From positions 1 to 64,000 of the forward strand of contig NZ_PNYA01000033.1 in assembly GCF_002879885.1 (NCBI RefSeq): a stretch of DNA of 64,000 bases, given 5' to 3'. The notes beneath the pieces were generated by a model. It saw only the letters and a list, made by a program, of their open reading frames with translations. It was not told the DNA's origin and searched no databases. Made by a program: the position numbers and the translations under genes. The stretch is from Trinickia dabaoshanensis. GTDB lineage: Bacteria; Pseudomonadota; Gammaproteobacteria; Burkholderiales; Burkholderiaceae. Positions within the stretch are counted from its first letter, which is position 1; each line of letters opens with the position of its first letter. This document shows, piece by piece, positions 39,584 through 48,796 of this stretch.

Positions 39584-40894
39584 ATGAAAATCGCACTCGT
39601 CAGTGAACACGCATCGCCTCTCGCCGTAGCGGGCGGCGTCGACAGCGGCGGACAGAACATTTATGTCGCGCACGTCGCGCGGCAGCTACATCGCGCCGGG
39701 CATCAGGTCGACGTGTTCACGCGACGCGATCGTGCGCTCTTGCCCGCGATCTCGGACATGGACGGCGTACGCGTGATTCATGTCCCCGCGGGACCGCCCA
39801 CGCAAATGCCGAAGGAACAGTTGCTGCCGTTCATGGCGGAATTCGCGGACTTTCTCATCGGATTCTGCCGCCAAGAGCGCACGCCGTACGACGTCATCCA
39901 CGCGAACTTCTTCATGTCGGGCCTCGCGTCGCTCAAAGTAAAAAAGGTGCTGGGCATCCCGCTCGTCACGACGTTTCATGCGCTCGGCAAAGTCCGGCGG
40001 ATTCATCAAGGCGCCGACGACGGCTTTCCCGACGCGCGCTTCGCCATCGAAGAGCAACTCGTGCGCGACTCCGATGCGATCATCGCCGAGTGCCCCCAAG
40101 ACGCGCTCGATCTACGCGCGCACTACGGGTCGGATCCCTCGCGCGTGCAAATCGTCCCCTGCGGTTTCGACACCGCGGAGTTCGGCCGCACCGACCGTGC
40201 CCAAGCACGTGCCGCCCTCGGATGGCCCGGCGAGCGGTTCTCCGTCCTGCAGCTCGGGCGTTTGGTCCCGCGCAAGGGGATCGACACGGTGGTGCGCGCG
40301 CTCGCCACGTTGCGCGAAAACACCGGTATCGATGCGCATTTGTATGTCGTCGGCGGCAACGCCGATTTGCCCAACGAAATCGCCACGCCCGAAATCGCGC
40401 GGCTGCGCGGTATCGCGGCCGGTTGCGGCGTGTCCGACCATGTCACCTTCGTCGGACGACGCGGCCGCGCGCAACTGCGCGAGTTCTACGCGGCGGCCGA
40501 CGTCTTCGTCACCACACCGTGGTACGAACCGTTCGGCATCACGCCGATCGAAGCGATGGCGTGCGCGCGCCCCGTCATCGGCGCCGACGTCGGCGGCATC
40601 CGCTACAGCGTGGTCGACGGCAAGACCGGATTTCTCGTGCCCCCGCGCGATCCCGATGCGTTGGCCGAGCGCTTGGCTCGCATCGCCCACGATCCCGCCC
40701 TCGGCGAGCGGATGGGCGAGGCGGGATTCGAGCGCGTCCATACGAGCTTCACGTGGTCGCGCGTGGCGCATATGTTGGAAGACGTCTATCGCGGCGTGGT
40801 TCGAACGCCGGCCGAGGAGACCCGTGTCGTGCGCGAGCGGCCAGCCCGTGCGCAAGGCGGCGCCGCGCGTGCCGCCGCGGCGGGCCGCGCTTGA
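39584..40894 (+). CDS. Glycosyltransferase family 4
   Basis: Protein of 436 aa, GT-B fold. N-terminal GGVDSGGQNIYVAHVARQLHRAGHQVDVFTRRD and C-terminal EPFGITPIEAMACARPVIGADVGG (E-x7-E motif) match the GT4 group of sucrose synthase/phosphate synthase-like transferases. It is the first gene of an eight-gene operon. It probably transfers a hexose to the growing glycan. Confidence 0.9.
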   Translation: MKIALVSEHASPLAVAGGVDSGGQNIYVAHVARQLHRAGHQVDVFTRRDRALLPAISDMDGVRVIHVPAGPPTQMPKEQLLPFMAEFADFLIGFCRQERTPYDVIHANFFMSGLASLKVKKVLGIPLVTTFHALGKVRRIHQGADDGFPDARFAIEEQLVRDSDAIIAECPQDALDLRAHYGSDPSRVQIVPCGFDTAEFGRTDRAQARAALGWPGERFSVLQLGRLVPRKGIDTVVRALATLRENTGIDAHLYVVGGNADLPNEIATPEIARLRGIAAGCGVSDHVTFVGRRGRAQLREFYAAADVFVTTPWYEPFGITPIEAMACARPVIGADVGGIRYSVVDGKTGFLVPPRDPDALAERLARIAHDPALGERMGEAGFERVHTSFTWSRVAHMLEDVYRGVVRTPAEETRVVRERPARAQGGAARAAAAGRA

Positions 40895-40929
40895 GTACGC
40901 CTGCGCCGCTGCATCCGGAAACGCATGCG

Positions 40930-41583
40930 ATGACGAATGCCGCCGTGCTGTTCGACAAGGACGGGACGTTGCTCGACGACGTCCCCTATAACGTCGATCC
41001 CGCGCTGATGCGCTTCGCTCCCCGCGCTCGTGAAGCGCTCGCGCTGCTGCACGCGCATGGGTTTCGTCTGTTCGTGGTCAGCAACCAGAGCGGGGTCGCG
41101 CTGGGCCGCTTCCCGCACGAGGCGCTCGGTCCAATGGAAGCGCGCTTACGCGCCATGTTCGAGTCATGCGGCGTGCCGCTTCAGGCGGCCTACTGGTGTC
41201 CGCATCATCCCAACGGCACCGTCGCGCCTTACGCCTATCGCTGCGCGTGCCGCAAACCAAAGCCGGGCATGGCGCTGCGGGCCGCGGACGAACACGGCAT
41301 CGATCTTTCGAAGAGCTGGTTCGTTGGCGACATCCTCGACGACGTCGAAGCGGGCACGCGGGCGGGCTGCCGCACGGTACTGATCGACAACGGCAACGAG
41401 ACGCTATGGGAACCGGGCCCGGCACGCGTGCCGACGTTGCGCGAACCCGACCTATGGCACGCGGCGCTCGCCATCGTTCGCGAACATCGCATGGCGCCTC
41501 ACCCGGCACGGCAAGCGCATGCGCATGCGCCGGCAGCCGATTTGGCGACGAAACCGAACCCGACGAGGCAGAGCATCGTATGA
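40930..41583 (+). CDS. HAD-family phosphatase, GmhB-like (heptose bisphosphate phosphatase type)
   Basis: Protein of 217 aa. HAD motif I DKDGT at 9-13, zinc-loop CPHHP at 90-94 and CAC at 105-107, and GDILDDVEAG at 133-142. This zinc-loop pattern is the one seen in D,D-heptose 1,7-bisphosphate phosphatase GmhB, part of the route to ADP-heptose. Its place before two GT9 genes fits. The ATGA overlap ties its stop to the next start. A TTG at 40891 could extend it. Confidence 0.85.
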   Translation: MTNAAVLFDKDGTLLDDVPYNVDPALMRFAPRAREALALLHAHGFRLFVVSNQSGVALGRFPHEALGPMEARLRAMFESCGVPLQAAYWCPHHPNGTVAPYAYRCACRKPKPGMALRAADEHGIDLSKSWFVGDILDDVEAGTRAGCRTVLIDNGNETLWEPGPARVPTLREPDLWHAALAIVREHRMAPHPARQAHAHAPAADLATKPNPTRQSIV

Positions 41584-42812
41584 GCGCGTTACCTTTCACG
41601 ATCGCGCCGGTTCTGTCCCAGGCTCAGGAGCGAGAGACGAACGTCTCCCAATGGGGGCCGGAGGTCAAGCGCATTCTTTGCGTGCGCCTCGATCGTCTCG
41701 GCGACATCCTCATGACCACCCCGGCGATCCATGCGCTGCGGACGTCGGCGCCGGGGCGGCACATCACGCTGCTCACCTCGAACGTCGGGGCGCAAGCCGC
41801 GCCGCACTTGAGCGACGTGGACGAGGTCATCGCTTACGACGCGCCATGGCACGGCTTGGCGGGGCATACATCGCCATCGGTCGATCTCGCCATGCAGCGC
41901 ACACTCGAGGCCGGGCGCTTCGATGCGGCCGTGATCTTTACCGTCTATAGCCAAAGCGCCCTGCCATCGGCGATGCTGTGCTACCTCGCAGGCATCCCCC
42001 GGCGGCTCGCCCATTGCCGGGAAAATCCGTACGGACTCCTAACCGACTGGGTATGCGATACCGAGCCGCACGGCGGCCTGCGGCACGAGGTGGAGCGACA
42101 ATTGGCGCTGGTCGCGAAAGTCGGTGCCGTGAGCGCGGATACGCGTATGCGCTTGGACGTCGGCGTGCAAGCCCGCCGAGCGCTCGCGCCGCGGCTAGCC
42201 GCGCGCGGCATCCCGGCGCAGGGTCCTTGGTTCGTCCTTCACCCCGGCGCCAGCGCCGCCTCGCGCCGCTATCCGCCCGATCGCTTCGGCGAAGTGGCGG
42301 CGCGTCTTGCCAAGGCGAGTGCGTGGCCGATCCTCGTGACCGGCAGTTCGGAGGAAGCGCCGCTCGTTCGCGCAGTCATCGAGGCGGCCGGAAGCGCCGT
42401 GCGCGGGCGTCTGCACGATTTATCGGGACTGCTCGGCATGGGCGAATTCGCCGCCCTGATCGAGCGCACGGCCGTGCTCGTCACGAACAACAGCGGGCCG
42501 GTTCATCTCGCATCGGCGCTCGCGACGCCCGTCGTCGATCTGTACGCCTTGACCAACCCGCAGCACACGCCCTGGCAGACGCGCCAGCGCGTGCTGTTTC
42601 GCGACGTCGAATGCCGCTGGTGCTATCGCGGCGTGTGCCCCGAGGGTCATCACCGTTGCTTGCTCGGCGTATCGGCCGCGGAGGTCGCCGCGGCCGCGCT
42701 CGAGCTCGCGGCCGACTGGCGCAGCGGCGAACCCGGCCCGATTGCGGTATCCCCAACGGCATCGCTCGCCGGTCTAGACGCAACCTCGGCGAGCAGCCCC
42801 CTTTCTTCCTGA
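41580..42812 (+). CDS. Glycosyltransferase family 9 (heptosyltransferase-like)
   Basis: Protein of 410 aa. N-terminal LCVRLDRLGDILMTTPAIHALR is the GT9 (ADP-heptose transferase) signature, with LTNNSGPVHLASALATPVV in the C-terminal half. Cys-rich ECRWCYRGVCPEGHHRCL is typical of this family. Overlaps the previous stop by 4 bases (ATGA). It likely adds a heptose from ADP-heptose to a lipid-linked or core acceptor. Confidence 0.9.
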   Translation: MSALPFTIAPVLSQAQERETNVSQWGPEVKRILCVRLDRLGDILMTTPAIHALRTSAPGRHITLLTSNVGAQAAPHLSDVDEVIAYDAPWHGLAGHTSPSVDLAMQRTLEAGRFDAAVIFTVYSQSALPSAMLCYLAGIPRRLAHCRENPYGLLTDWVCDTEPHGGLRHEVERQLALVAKVGAVSADTRMRLDVGVQARRALAPRLAARGIPAQGPWFVLHPGASAASRRYPPDRFGEVAARLAKASAWPILVTGSSEEAPLVRAVIEAAGSAVRGRLHDLSGLLGMGEFAALIERTAVLVTNNSGPVHLASALATPVVDLYALTNPQHTPWQTRQRVLFRDVECRWCYRGVCPEGHHRCLLGVSAAEVAAAALELAADWRSGEPGPIAVSPTASLAGLDATSASSPLSS

Positions 42813-42832
42813 CCTGAGATCCGAATACCGCC

Positions 42833-44584
42833 ATGTACACACTCGGAATCAATGCCGTTTATCACGACAGCGCCGCGACGCTCGTCAAGGACGGGGTCGT
42901 GATCGCCGCCGCCGAAGACGAGCGCTTCACGCACGTGAAGCACGCGAAGCGTCCCGTCCCGTTCTCCACGTGGCAAATGCCGTTCGACGCGATCGATTAC
43001 TGCCTCAAGGAAGCAGGGATCACATTGGCCGATATCGATCATGTCGCGTATTCCTACGACCCGGCCTTGCTGGCGTCGATGCCTGGGCCCTCGCGCGGGG
43101 CGGCGACGATCGCCCTGCCGCTCGAGCCCGGTTTGCAGCGCACGTCGCCCCCCGGCGAGTCGCCGTGGGACCCGCTCTTCGTCAGCTACATCGTGAACGC
43201 GCGGGCGCAATTGATCGACGGCGCGCCGCATCACCTCGCCAAGCGCTTTCGCGCGCCCGAGGGCGGCCATCGCTTCGCCTGGCACTACGTCGAACACCAT
43301 CTCGCCCACGAAGCCAGCGCCTTTTTGGCCGCCCCGTTCGGGGATACCGCCGTGCTGACGATGGACGGCCGCGGCGAAGGCGTCACGACGAGCCTTGGCC
43401 AATTCGTCGACGGGCAATACAAGCGCCTCAAACAAGTCGAGTTGCCCCATTCGCTCGGTCTGCTCTATGAAGCGGTCACGACCTGGCTCGGCTTTTTGCA
43501 CTCCTCGGACGAGTACAAGGTCATGGCGCTGGCCGCGTTCGGCCGCCCCAACTATGCCGATGCCTTCCGGGAAATCGTCCGCTATCGCGGTAACGGCAGC
43601 TATACCGTCGACGATCCGCGGCTCGTCGAGCGCTTCGGGCCCCCGCGCGAACGCGGCGGCCCGTTGGAGCAACATCACTACGATGTGGCCAGTTCCTTGC
43701 AAACCGTGCTCGAGGAGACCGTGCTCGAACTCGCGCGCTGGCTGCACGAGCGCACGGGCTTGCCGCGCCTTTGCATGGCCGGAGGCGTCGCACTCAATTG
43801 CGTAATGAACTCACGCGTGCGCGACGAGGGCCCGTTCGACGAAGTCTGGGTGCAGCCCGCCGCGGGCGACGCCGGCACGGCGCTCGGCGCGGCGCTTTGG
43901 ATCGACTGGCGCGAACGCGGGCTCAAGGGCGATCGCGTGCGGCACTGGGCGATGAGTCACGCGTATCTCGGCCCGTCGTATCCGGACGCCGAGATCGAAT
44001 CGTTCTTGCGGTGGTCGAAGGTGCCGTTCAAGCGGCTCGCCGACGTGGCCGGCGAAACCGCCGATCTGCTGGCGGCGGGCAACGTCATCGGCTGGTACCA
44101 AGGGCGCACGGAGTTCGGACCGCGCGCATTGGGAGCGAGATCGATCCTCGCCTCGCCGGTCGATCCGGGCATGCAAGCCAAGCTCAACGAAATCAAGGAT
44201 CGCGAGGATTTCCGTCCCGTCGCCCCCGTCGTCATGGAGGAACACGCGGCCGAATGGTTCGTGAACGCGCGCACCGCCCCGTTCATGCTGTTCATCTTCG
44301 ATGTGAAACCCGAGGCGGCGCAGCGTATTCCGGCCGTGCGCCACGTGGACGGCACGGCGCGCGTGCAAACGGTCAATCGGTCGCAGCACCCGCTCTATTA
44401 CGACCTGCTCGCCGCGTTCCACGCGCGCACGGGCGTCCCCATCCTCGTGAACACGTCGTTCAATACGCGAGGCGAACCGATGGTCAATTCGCCGCGCGAC
44501 GCCCTCGAATCGTTTTGGACCTCGCCGCTCGACGCACTCGTGATCGGCCCGTTCCTCATCACCAAGCAAGGAGCCGGTTCGTGA
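42833..44584 (+). CDS. NodU/CmcH-family O-carbamoyltransferase
   Basis: Protein of 583 aa, the usual length. N-terminal GINAVYHDSAATLVKDG, HHLAHEASAF (155-164, metal-binding His), TMDGRGEG (177-184), and C-terminal GRTEFGPRALGARSILA and NTSFNTRGEPMVNSPRDAL. It transfers a carbamoyl group from carbamoyl phosphate via an adenylated intermediate to a hydroxyl, usually of a sugar. WapO of Pseudomonas aeruginosa, in the same family, carbamoylates LPS heptose; here it sits between heptosyltransferase-like genes. Confidence 0.9.
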   Translation: MYTLGINAVYHDSAATLVKDGVVIAAAEDERFTHVKHAKRPVPFSTWQMPFDAIDYCLKEAGITLADIDHVAYSYDPALLASMPGPSRGAATIALPLEPGLQRTSPPGESPWDPLFVSYIVNARAQLIDGAPHHLAKRFRAPEGGHRFAWHYVEHHLAHEASAFLAAPFGDTAVLTMDGRGEGVTTSLGQFVDGQYKRLKQVELPHSLGLLYEAVTTWLGFLHSSDEYKVMALAAFGRPNYADAFREIVRYRGNGSYTVDDPRLVERFGPPRERGGPLEQHHYDVASSLQTVLEETVLELARWLHERTGLPRLCMAGGVALNCVMNSRVRDEGPFDEVWVQPAAGDAGTALGAALWIDWRERGLKGDRVRHWAMSHAYLGPSYPDAEIESFLRWSKVPFKRLADVAGETADLLAAGNVIGWYQGRTEFGPRALGARSILASPVDPGMQAKLNEIKDREDFRPVAPVVMEEHAAEWFVNARTAPFMLFIFDVKPEAAQRIPAVRHVDGTARVQTVNRSQHPLYYDLLAAFHARTGVPILVNTSFNTRGEPMVNSPRDALESFWTSPLDALVIGPFLITKQGAGS

Positions 44585-45630
44585 ACACGCCCGCGCTCGC
44601 GCGCACGCAGTCTCGACACCAGGCGGCAGCCGACGACGGCGCCGACGCGTCGCTCGTGCCCGTCGTCTCCGTCGTCGTGCCCACTTGGCGCCGGCCCGCG
44701 ATGCTTACGCGCTGCCTCGCCGCGCTCGTGCGCCAGACGTTGGCGCCGCAGCGCTACGAGATCGTCGTCTGCGACGATGGCCCCGATGAAACCACACGCG
44801 CGCTCGTCGAACGGGTGGCCGACGCCCACCGCGCACGTGCTCTACAGGTGCGCTACGTACCCGTCACGGCCACGCAGGGCCCTGCCGGCGCACGCAACGC
44901 CGGATGGCGCGCGGCGCGCGGCGAGACGATTGCGTTCACCGATGACGATACGATCCCCGACGCCCGTTGGCTCGAGGCGGGATTGTCGGCCATGGCCGAC
45001 GGCGCCTGCGCCGCCTCGGGCGCGATCGTCGTGCCCCTGCCCGAACGCCCCACCGACTACGAGTTCGATGCGAGCGGCCTCGCGCGCGCCGAATTCGCCA
45101 CGGCGAACGCATTCGTACGCAAGGACGCGCTCGTCGCCGTGGACGGCTTCGACGAACGGTTCACCTCGGCATGGCGCGAAGACTCCGATCTGCAGTTTTC
45201 GTTACTCGCCGCCGGTGGGCGCATCGTCAGCGCGTCGGAGGCGCGCGTGGTGCACCCAGTGCGGCCGGCGCGCTGGGGCGTGAGCCTCTCGCAACAACGC
45301 AAGAGCGCGTTCGAAGCCCTGCTCTATCGCAAGCATCCGGCGCTTTATCGCGAACGGATCGCGAGCACACCTCCGCTCGGCTATTACGCGAGCACGGCCG
45401 CGGCCGCCGCCGGCCTTGCCGGCGCGTTGGGGCAACGGCCGGCGGTCGCCGGCATCGGCGCCCTGCTCTGGCTCGGGCTCACGCTGCGCTTTTTCCTGTT
45501 ACGCATGCGCGGACGAAGCCGAGCGTGGCGGCATATCGCCGAAATGGCCGTGACCTCGGCGTTGATTCCGTTCCTCTCGATCTATTGGCGCATCCGTGGC
45601 GCCATCCGCTATAGGACATGGTTCCTCTAA
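44581..45630 (+). CDS. Glycosyltransferase family 2, membrane-associated
   Basis: Protein of 349 aa from a GTG start overlapping the previous stop by 4 bases. GT-A motifs: VVVPTWRRPAML, CDDGPDETT, FTDDDTIPDARW (DxD). The C terminus (about 275-330) has hydrophobic segments, so it probably sits at the inner membrane. Its stop overlaps the next ATG (TAATG). Donor sugar unknown. Confidence 0.87.
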   Translation: MNTPALARTQSRHQAAADDGADASLVPVVSVVVPTWRRPAMLTRCLAALVRQTLAPQRYEIVVCDDGPDETTRALVERVADAHRARALQVRYVPVTATQGPAGARNAGWRAARGETIAFTDDDTIPDARWLEAGLSAMADGACAASGAIVVPLPERPTDYEFDASGLARAEFATANAFVRKDALVAVDGFDERFTSAWREDSDLQFSLLAAGGRIVSASEARVVHPVRPARWGVSLSQQRKSAFEALLYRKHPALYRERIASTPPLGYYASTAAAAAGLAGALGQRPAVAGIGALLWLGLTLRFFLLRMRGRSRAWRHIAEMAVTSALIPFLSIYWRIRGAIRYRTWFL

Positions 45631-46769
45631 TGCGCATCTCTCCCACTTCGGCCGAATCCGCGCCTCCGAAGCGCGTCGCGATCTTCCGCGCCTTGCAGCT
45701 CGGCGACATGCTGTGCTCGGTCCCGGCTCTGCGCGCGTTACGACGGGCCTGGCCCGACGCCCACATCACGTTGATCGGGTTGCCTTGGGCGACGCGTTTC
45801 GTCGAGCGGTTTTCTTCTTTGATCGACGAACTCGTGATATTCCCCGGTGCGCGCGGATTTCCCGAGCAAGAAGAAACCGATGCCGGCTTGCCGCAGTTTT
45901 ACGCGGCCATGCGCGCGCGCCGTTTCGATCTCGCCTTGCAGATGCACGGCAGCGGCGGGCCCGCCAACGAGATCGTCGAGCAATTCGGCGCCCGCCACTG
46001 CGCGGGCTTTCACCAGCCGCACGAAGCGCCGAAACCGGGCTTCATCGCCTGGCCCGACGATCAGCCCGAGCCGCAGCGCTATCTCGCGCTCGTGCGCGCG
46101 CTCGGCATCGAGGCGCACGACGACACGCTCTGGTTTCCGCTTTCGCTTCACGACCGCTGCGAGTACGAAGCATTGGAAGCGCGGCACGGGATCGAGCCCG
46201 AGCGGCTGATCGTCGTGCATCCGGGTGCCCAATTGCCGTCGCGGCGCTGGCCGCCGGCGAGGTTCGCCGAGGTCGCCGACGCGCTCTCTTCGCGCGGCTG
46301 GCAAATCGCCATCACCGGCACGTCGAACGAAGCGGCGATCACGGCGGCCGTGCTCGGCGCGATGGCGGCCCCGGCGCTGCATCTGACCGGATCGACGACG
46401 CTGGGCGGCCTGGCCGCGCTCGTGGGACGCGCACGGCTCGTCGTATGCAACGACACCGGAATCTCCCACGTGGCCGCGGCAATGCGCACGCCGAGCACCG
46501 TCATCGCCTCGGGCAGCGACACGCGGCGCTGGGCACCGCTCGACCACACGCGCCACCGGGTGTTGGCCGATTACCCGCCTTGCCGGCCCTGCGCGTTTCG
46601 CGATTGCCCGTTCGGCCATGCGTGCGCGTTGAACGTCAGCGTCGAGCACGTCGTCGAAACGGCGCTCGAACAACTCTCGCATCGCGCGCGCGCTCATCCG
46701 GCGGCTGCCGGCGTTCTGCACGCGCGCGCCCATCATCGTGACCAGAAGGAGCCGCGTCATGCGACGTAA
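45630..46769 (+). CDS. Glycosyltransferase family 9 (heptosyltransferase-like), second copy
   Basis: Protein of 379 aa. FRALQLGDMLCSVPALRALRR, then HPGAQLPSRRWPPARFAEV and CNDTGISHVAAAMRTPSTVIASG are GT9 features. It has a Cys-rich patch (CRPCAFRDCPFGHACAL). Start at ATG 45630, sharing one base with the previous stop. Two GT9 genes in one operon suggest successive heptose additions. Confidence 0.9.
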   Translation: MRISPTSAESAPPKRVAIFRALQLGDMLCSVPALRALRRAWPDAHITLIGLPWATRFVERFSSLIDELVIFPGARGFPEQEETDAGLPQFYAAMRARRFDLALQMHGSGGPANEIVEQFGARHCAGFHQPHEAPKPGFIAWPDDQPEPQRYLALVRALGIEAHDDTLWFPLSLHDRCEYEALEARHGIEPERLIVVHPGAQLPSRRWPPARFAEVADALSSRGWQIAITGTSNEAAITAAVLGAMAAPALHLTGSTTLGGLAALVGRARLVVCNDTGISHVAAAMRTPSTVIASGSDTRRWAPLDHTRHRVLADYPPCRPCAFRDCPFGHACALNVSVEHVVETALEQLSHRARAHPAAAGVLHARAHHRDQKEPRHAT

Positions 46770-47712
46770 CCGGCGTTTGCGCGTGCTGACTTGGCACGTT
46801 CACGGCAATTACCTTTACTACCTGACCCAAGCTCCGCACGATTTTTGGCTCGTCACGCGCCCCGGCCAGCCGCCCGGGTATGCGGGACGTTCGGGCGTAT
46901 TGCCGTGGGGCGAGAACGTGCACGAAGTCGACGCCGCGGTGGTCGCGCAACGCGAGTTCGACGTCGTGCTCTATCAACATCGCGAGCACTGGGAGCATGA
47001 TCGGCACATGGTGCTCTCCGAGGCGCAACGCAAACTGCCCTCGATCTACCTCGAGCACGATCCGCCGCAGAACAACCCGTTCGCGGAGCGTCATTGGGTG
47101 CAAGATCCCGCGACGCTGCTCGTGCACGTGACGCACTTCAACCGATTGATGTGGGATTGCGACGCCTTGCCGACGCGCGTCATCGAGCACGGTGTCGTCG
47201 TGCCGAAAGGCGTGCGCTATACCGGCGAGCTCGAGCGAGGCGTGGTCGTCATCAACAACCTGGCTTCGCGCGGCCGGCGCTTGGGTTCGGACGTCTATGC
47301 GTCGGTCTCGGGACGCGTTCCGCTCGAACTCGTCGGCATGAATGCGCAGCAAGCGGGCGGTCTCGGCGAGATCGGCAATTTGGATCTCGCGGCGTTCTGC
47401 GCGCGCTATCGGTTTTTCTTCAATCCGATTCGCTGGACGAGCCTCGGCCTCGCGATCATCGAAGCGATGACGATCGGCATGCCGATCATCGGTTTGGCGA
47501 CGACCGAATTGGCGACCGTCATCGTCAACGGAGAAAACGGCTACGTGGCGACCGACGTCGATACGCTCGTCGAACGGATGCGCGCCTTGCTGACCGATCC
47601 GCGCGAAGCGCGGCGGCTCGGCGAAGGAGCCCGCCGCACCGCGCTCGAGCGCTTCAATATCGAGCGCTTCGCGCGCGACTGGAACAGCGTACTGTGCGAG
47701 GTCGCTCTATGA
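46759..47712 (+). CDS. Glycosyltransferase, GT4-like
   Basis: Protein of 317 aa from ATG 46759, chosen because AAGGAG (46746-46751) lies 7-8 bases upstream; it overlaps the previous gene by 11 bases. C-terminal [31 protein letters not shown] is the GT4 nucleotide-sugar binding region. The N-terminal half ([26 protein letters not shown]) is less usual. Probably cytoplasmic side of the membrane. Confidence 0.82.
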   Translation: MRRNRRLRVLTWHVHGNYLYYLTQAPHDFWLVTRPGQPPGYAGRSGVLPWGENVHEVDAAVVAQREFDVVLYQHREHWEHDRHMVLSEAQRKLPSIYLEHDPPQNNPFAERHWVQDPATLLVHVTHFNRLMWDCDALPTRVIEHGVVVPKGVRYTGELERGVVVINNLASRGRRLGSDVYASVSGRVPLELVGMNAQQAGGLGEIGNLDLAAFCARYRFFFNPIRWTSLGLAIIEAMTIGMPIIGLATTELATVIVNGENGYVATDVDTLVERMRALLTDPREARRLGEGARRTALERFNIERFARDWNSVLCEVAL

Positions 47713-47761
47713 ATTCAGCGTCCTCGCGCGATCATTGCCACGATACATGGAGCCTCCGACG

Positions 47762-48778
47762 ATGAAAGAACTCGATCGAAAGCGGATACTGGTCACAGGC
47801 GGTGCGGGCTTTCTCGGCTCGCATCTATGCGAGCGGCTCGTCGAGGCCGGTCACGACGTACTGTGCGTCGACAATTTCTTCACGGGTACACGCGAGAACG
47901 TCGCCCATCTGCTCGGCCGCAGCAACTTCGAATTGATGCGGCACGACGTCACGTTTCCCCTATATGTCGAGGTGGACGAGATCTATAACCTCGCTTGCCC
48001 CGCCTCGCCGATCCATTATCAGTACGATCCCGTGCGCACCACCAAGACGAGCGTGCACGGCGCGATCAACATGCTCGGGCTCGCCAAGCGCGTTCGCGCC
48101 AAGATCTTCCAAGCATCGACGAGCGAGGTGTACGGCGACGCGCGCGTGCATCCGCAAAAGGAGGATTACTGGGGACACGTGAACCCGATCGGCCCGCGCT
48201 CGTGCTACGACGAAGGCAAACGCTGCGCGGAGACGTTGTTCGTCGATTACCGCCGTCAGTACGGGATGGAGGTGCGTATCGCGCGCATCTTCAATACCTA
48301 TGGACCGCGGATGCATCCCGCCGATGGACGCGTCGTGTCCAATTTCATGGTGCAGGCGCTCTCGGGCGAGCCGTTGACCGTCTACGGCGACGGTTCGCAA
48401 ACGCGCTCGCTGTGCTATGTCGACGACCTCATCGACGCCTTCATCCGCTTGATGAATGCCCCCGACGGCACCTGCGATCCGGTGAATCTCGGCAATCCGC
48501 ACGAGATCACGATGCTCGAATTGGCCGAGCACATCAAGGAAGCTACCGGCTCCGACAGCGAGATCGTGTTTCGTCCGCTGCCGATCGACGATCCGTGGCA
48601 TCGTCAGCCCGATATCGGCAAGGCCCGCGCGCTGTTGGGCTGGGCCCCCTCGACCTCGCTCGGCGAAGGACTGCGCGCAACGGCCGAGCACTTCCGTGAA
48701 CGCCTCGCGAGCCGGCCGGCCGCGCAATGCACGCAAGGCATGCAGGGCTCGCACAACGCCGGCGCGGCCCGCGGCTAG
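47762..48778 (+). CDS. NAD-dependent epimerase/decarboxylase (UDP-glucuronate decarboxylase-like)
   Basis: Protein of 338 aa from ATG 47762 (GGAG 9 bases upstream). Extended [12 protein letters not shown] at 14-22, Ser/Thr in [20 protein letters not shown], catalytic YDEGK, and [21 protein letters not shown]. The last features fit UDP-xylose synthase (UDP-GlcA decarboxylase), which makes UDP-xylose; a UDP-glucose 4-epimerase-like role is less likely. It ends the glycan operon and would supply a pentose donor. Confidence 0.85.
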   Translation: MKELDRKRILVTGGAGFLGSHLCERLVEAGHDVLCVDNFFTGTRENVAHLLGRSNFELMRHDVTFPLYVEVDEIYNLACPASPIHYQYDPVRTTKTSVHGAINMLGLAKRVRAKIFQASTSEVYGDARVHPQKEDYWGHVNPIGPRSCYDEGKRCAETLFVDYRRQYGMEVRIARIFNTYGPRMHPADGRVVSNFMVQALSGEPLTVYGDGSQTRSLCYVDDLIDAFIRLMNAPDGTCDPVNLGNPHEITMLELAEHIKEATGSDSEIVFRPLPIDDPWHRQPDIGKARALLGWAPSTSLGEGLRATAEHFRERLASRPAAQCTQGMQGSHNAGAARG

Positions 48779-48796
48779 TCCGGACCCGTCTCGCGC

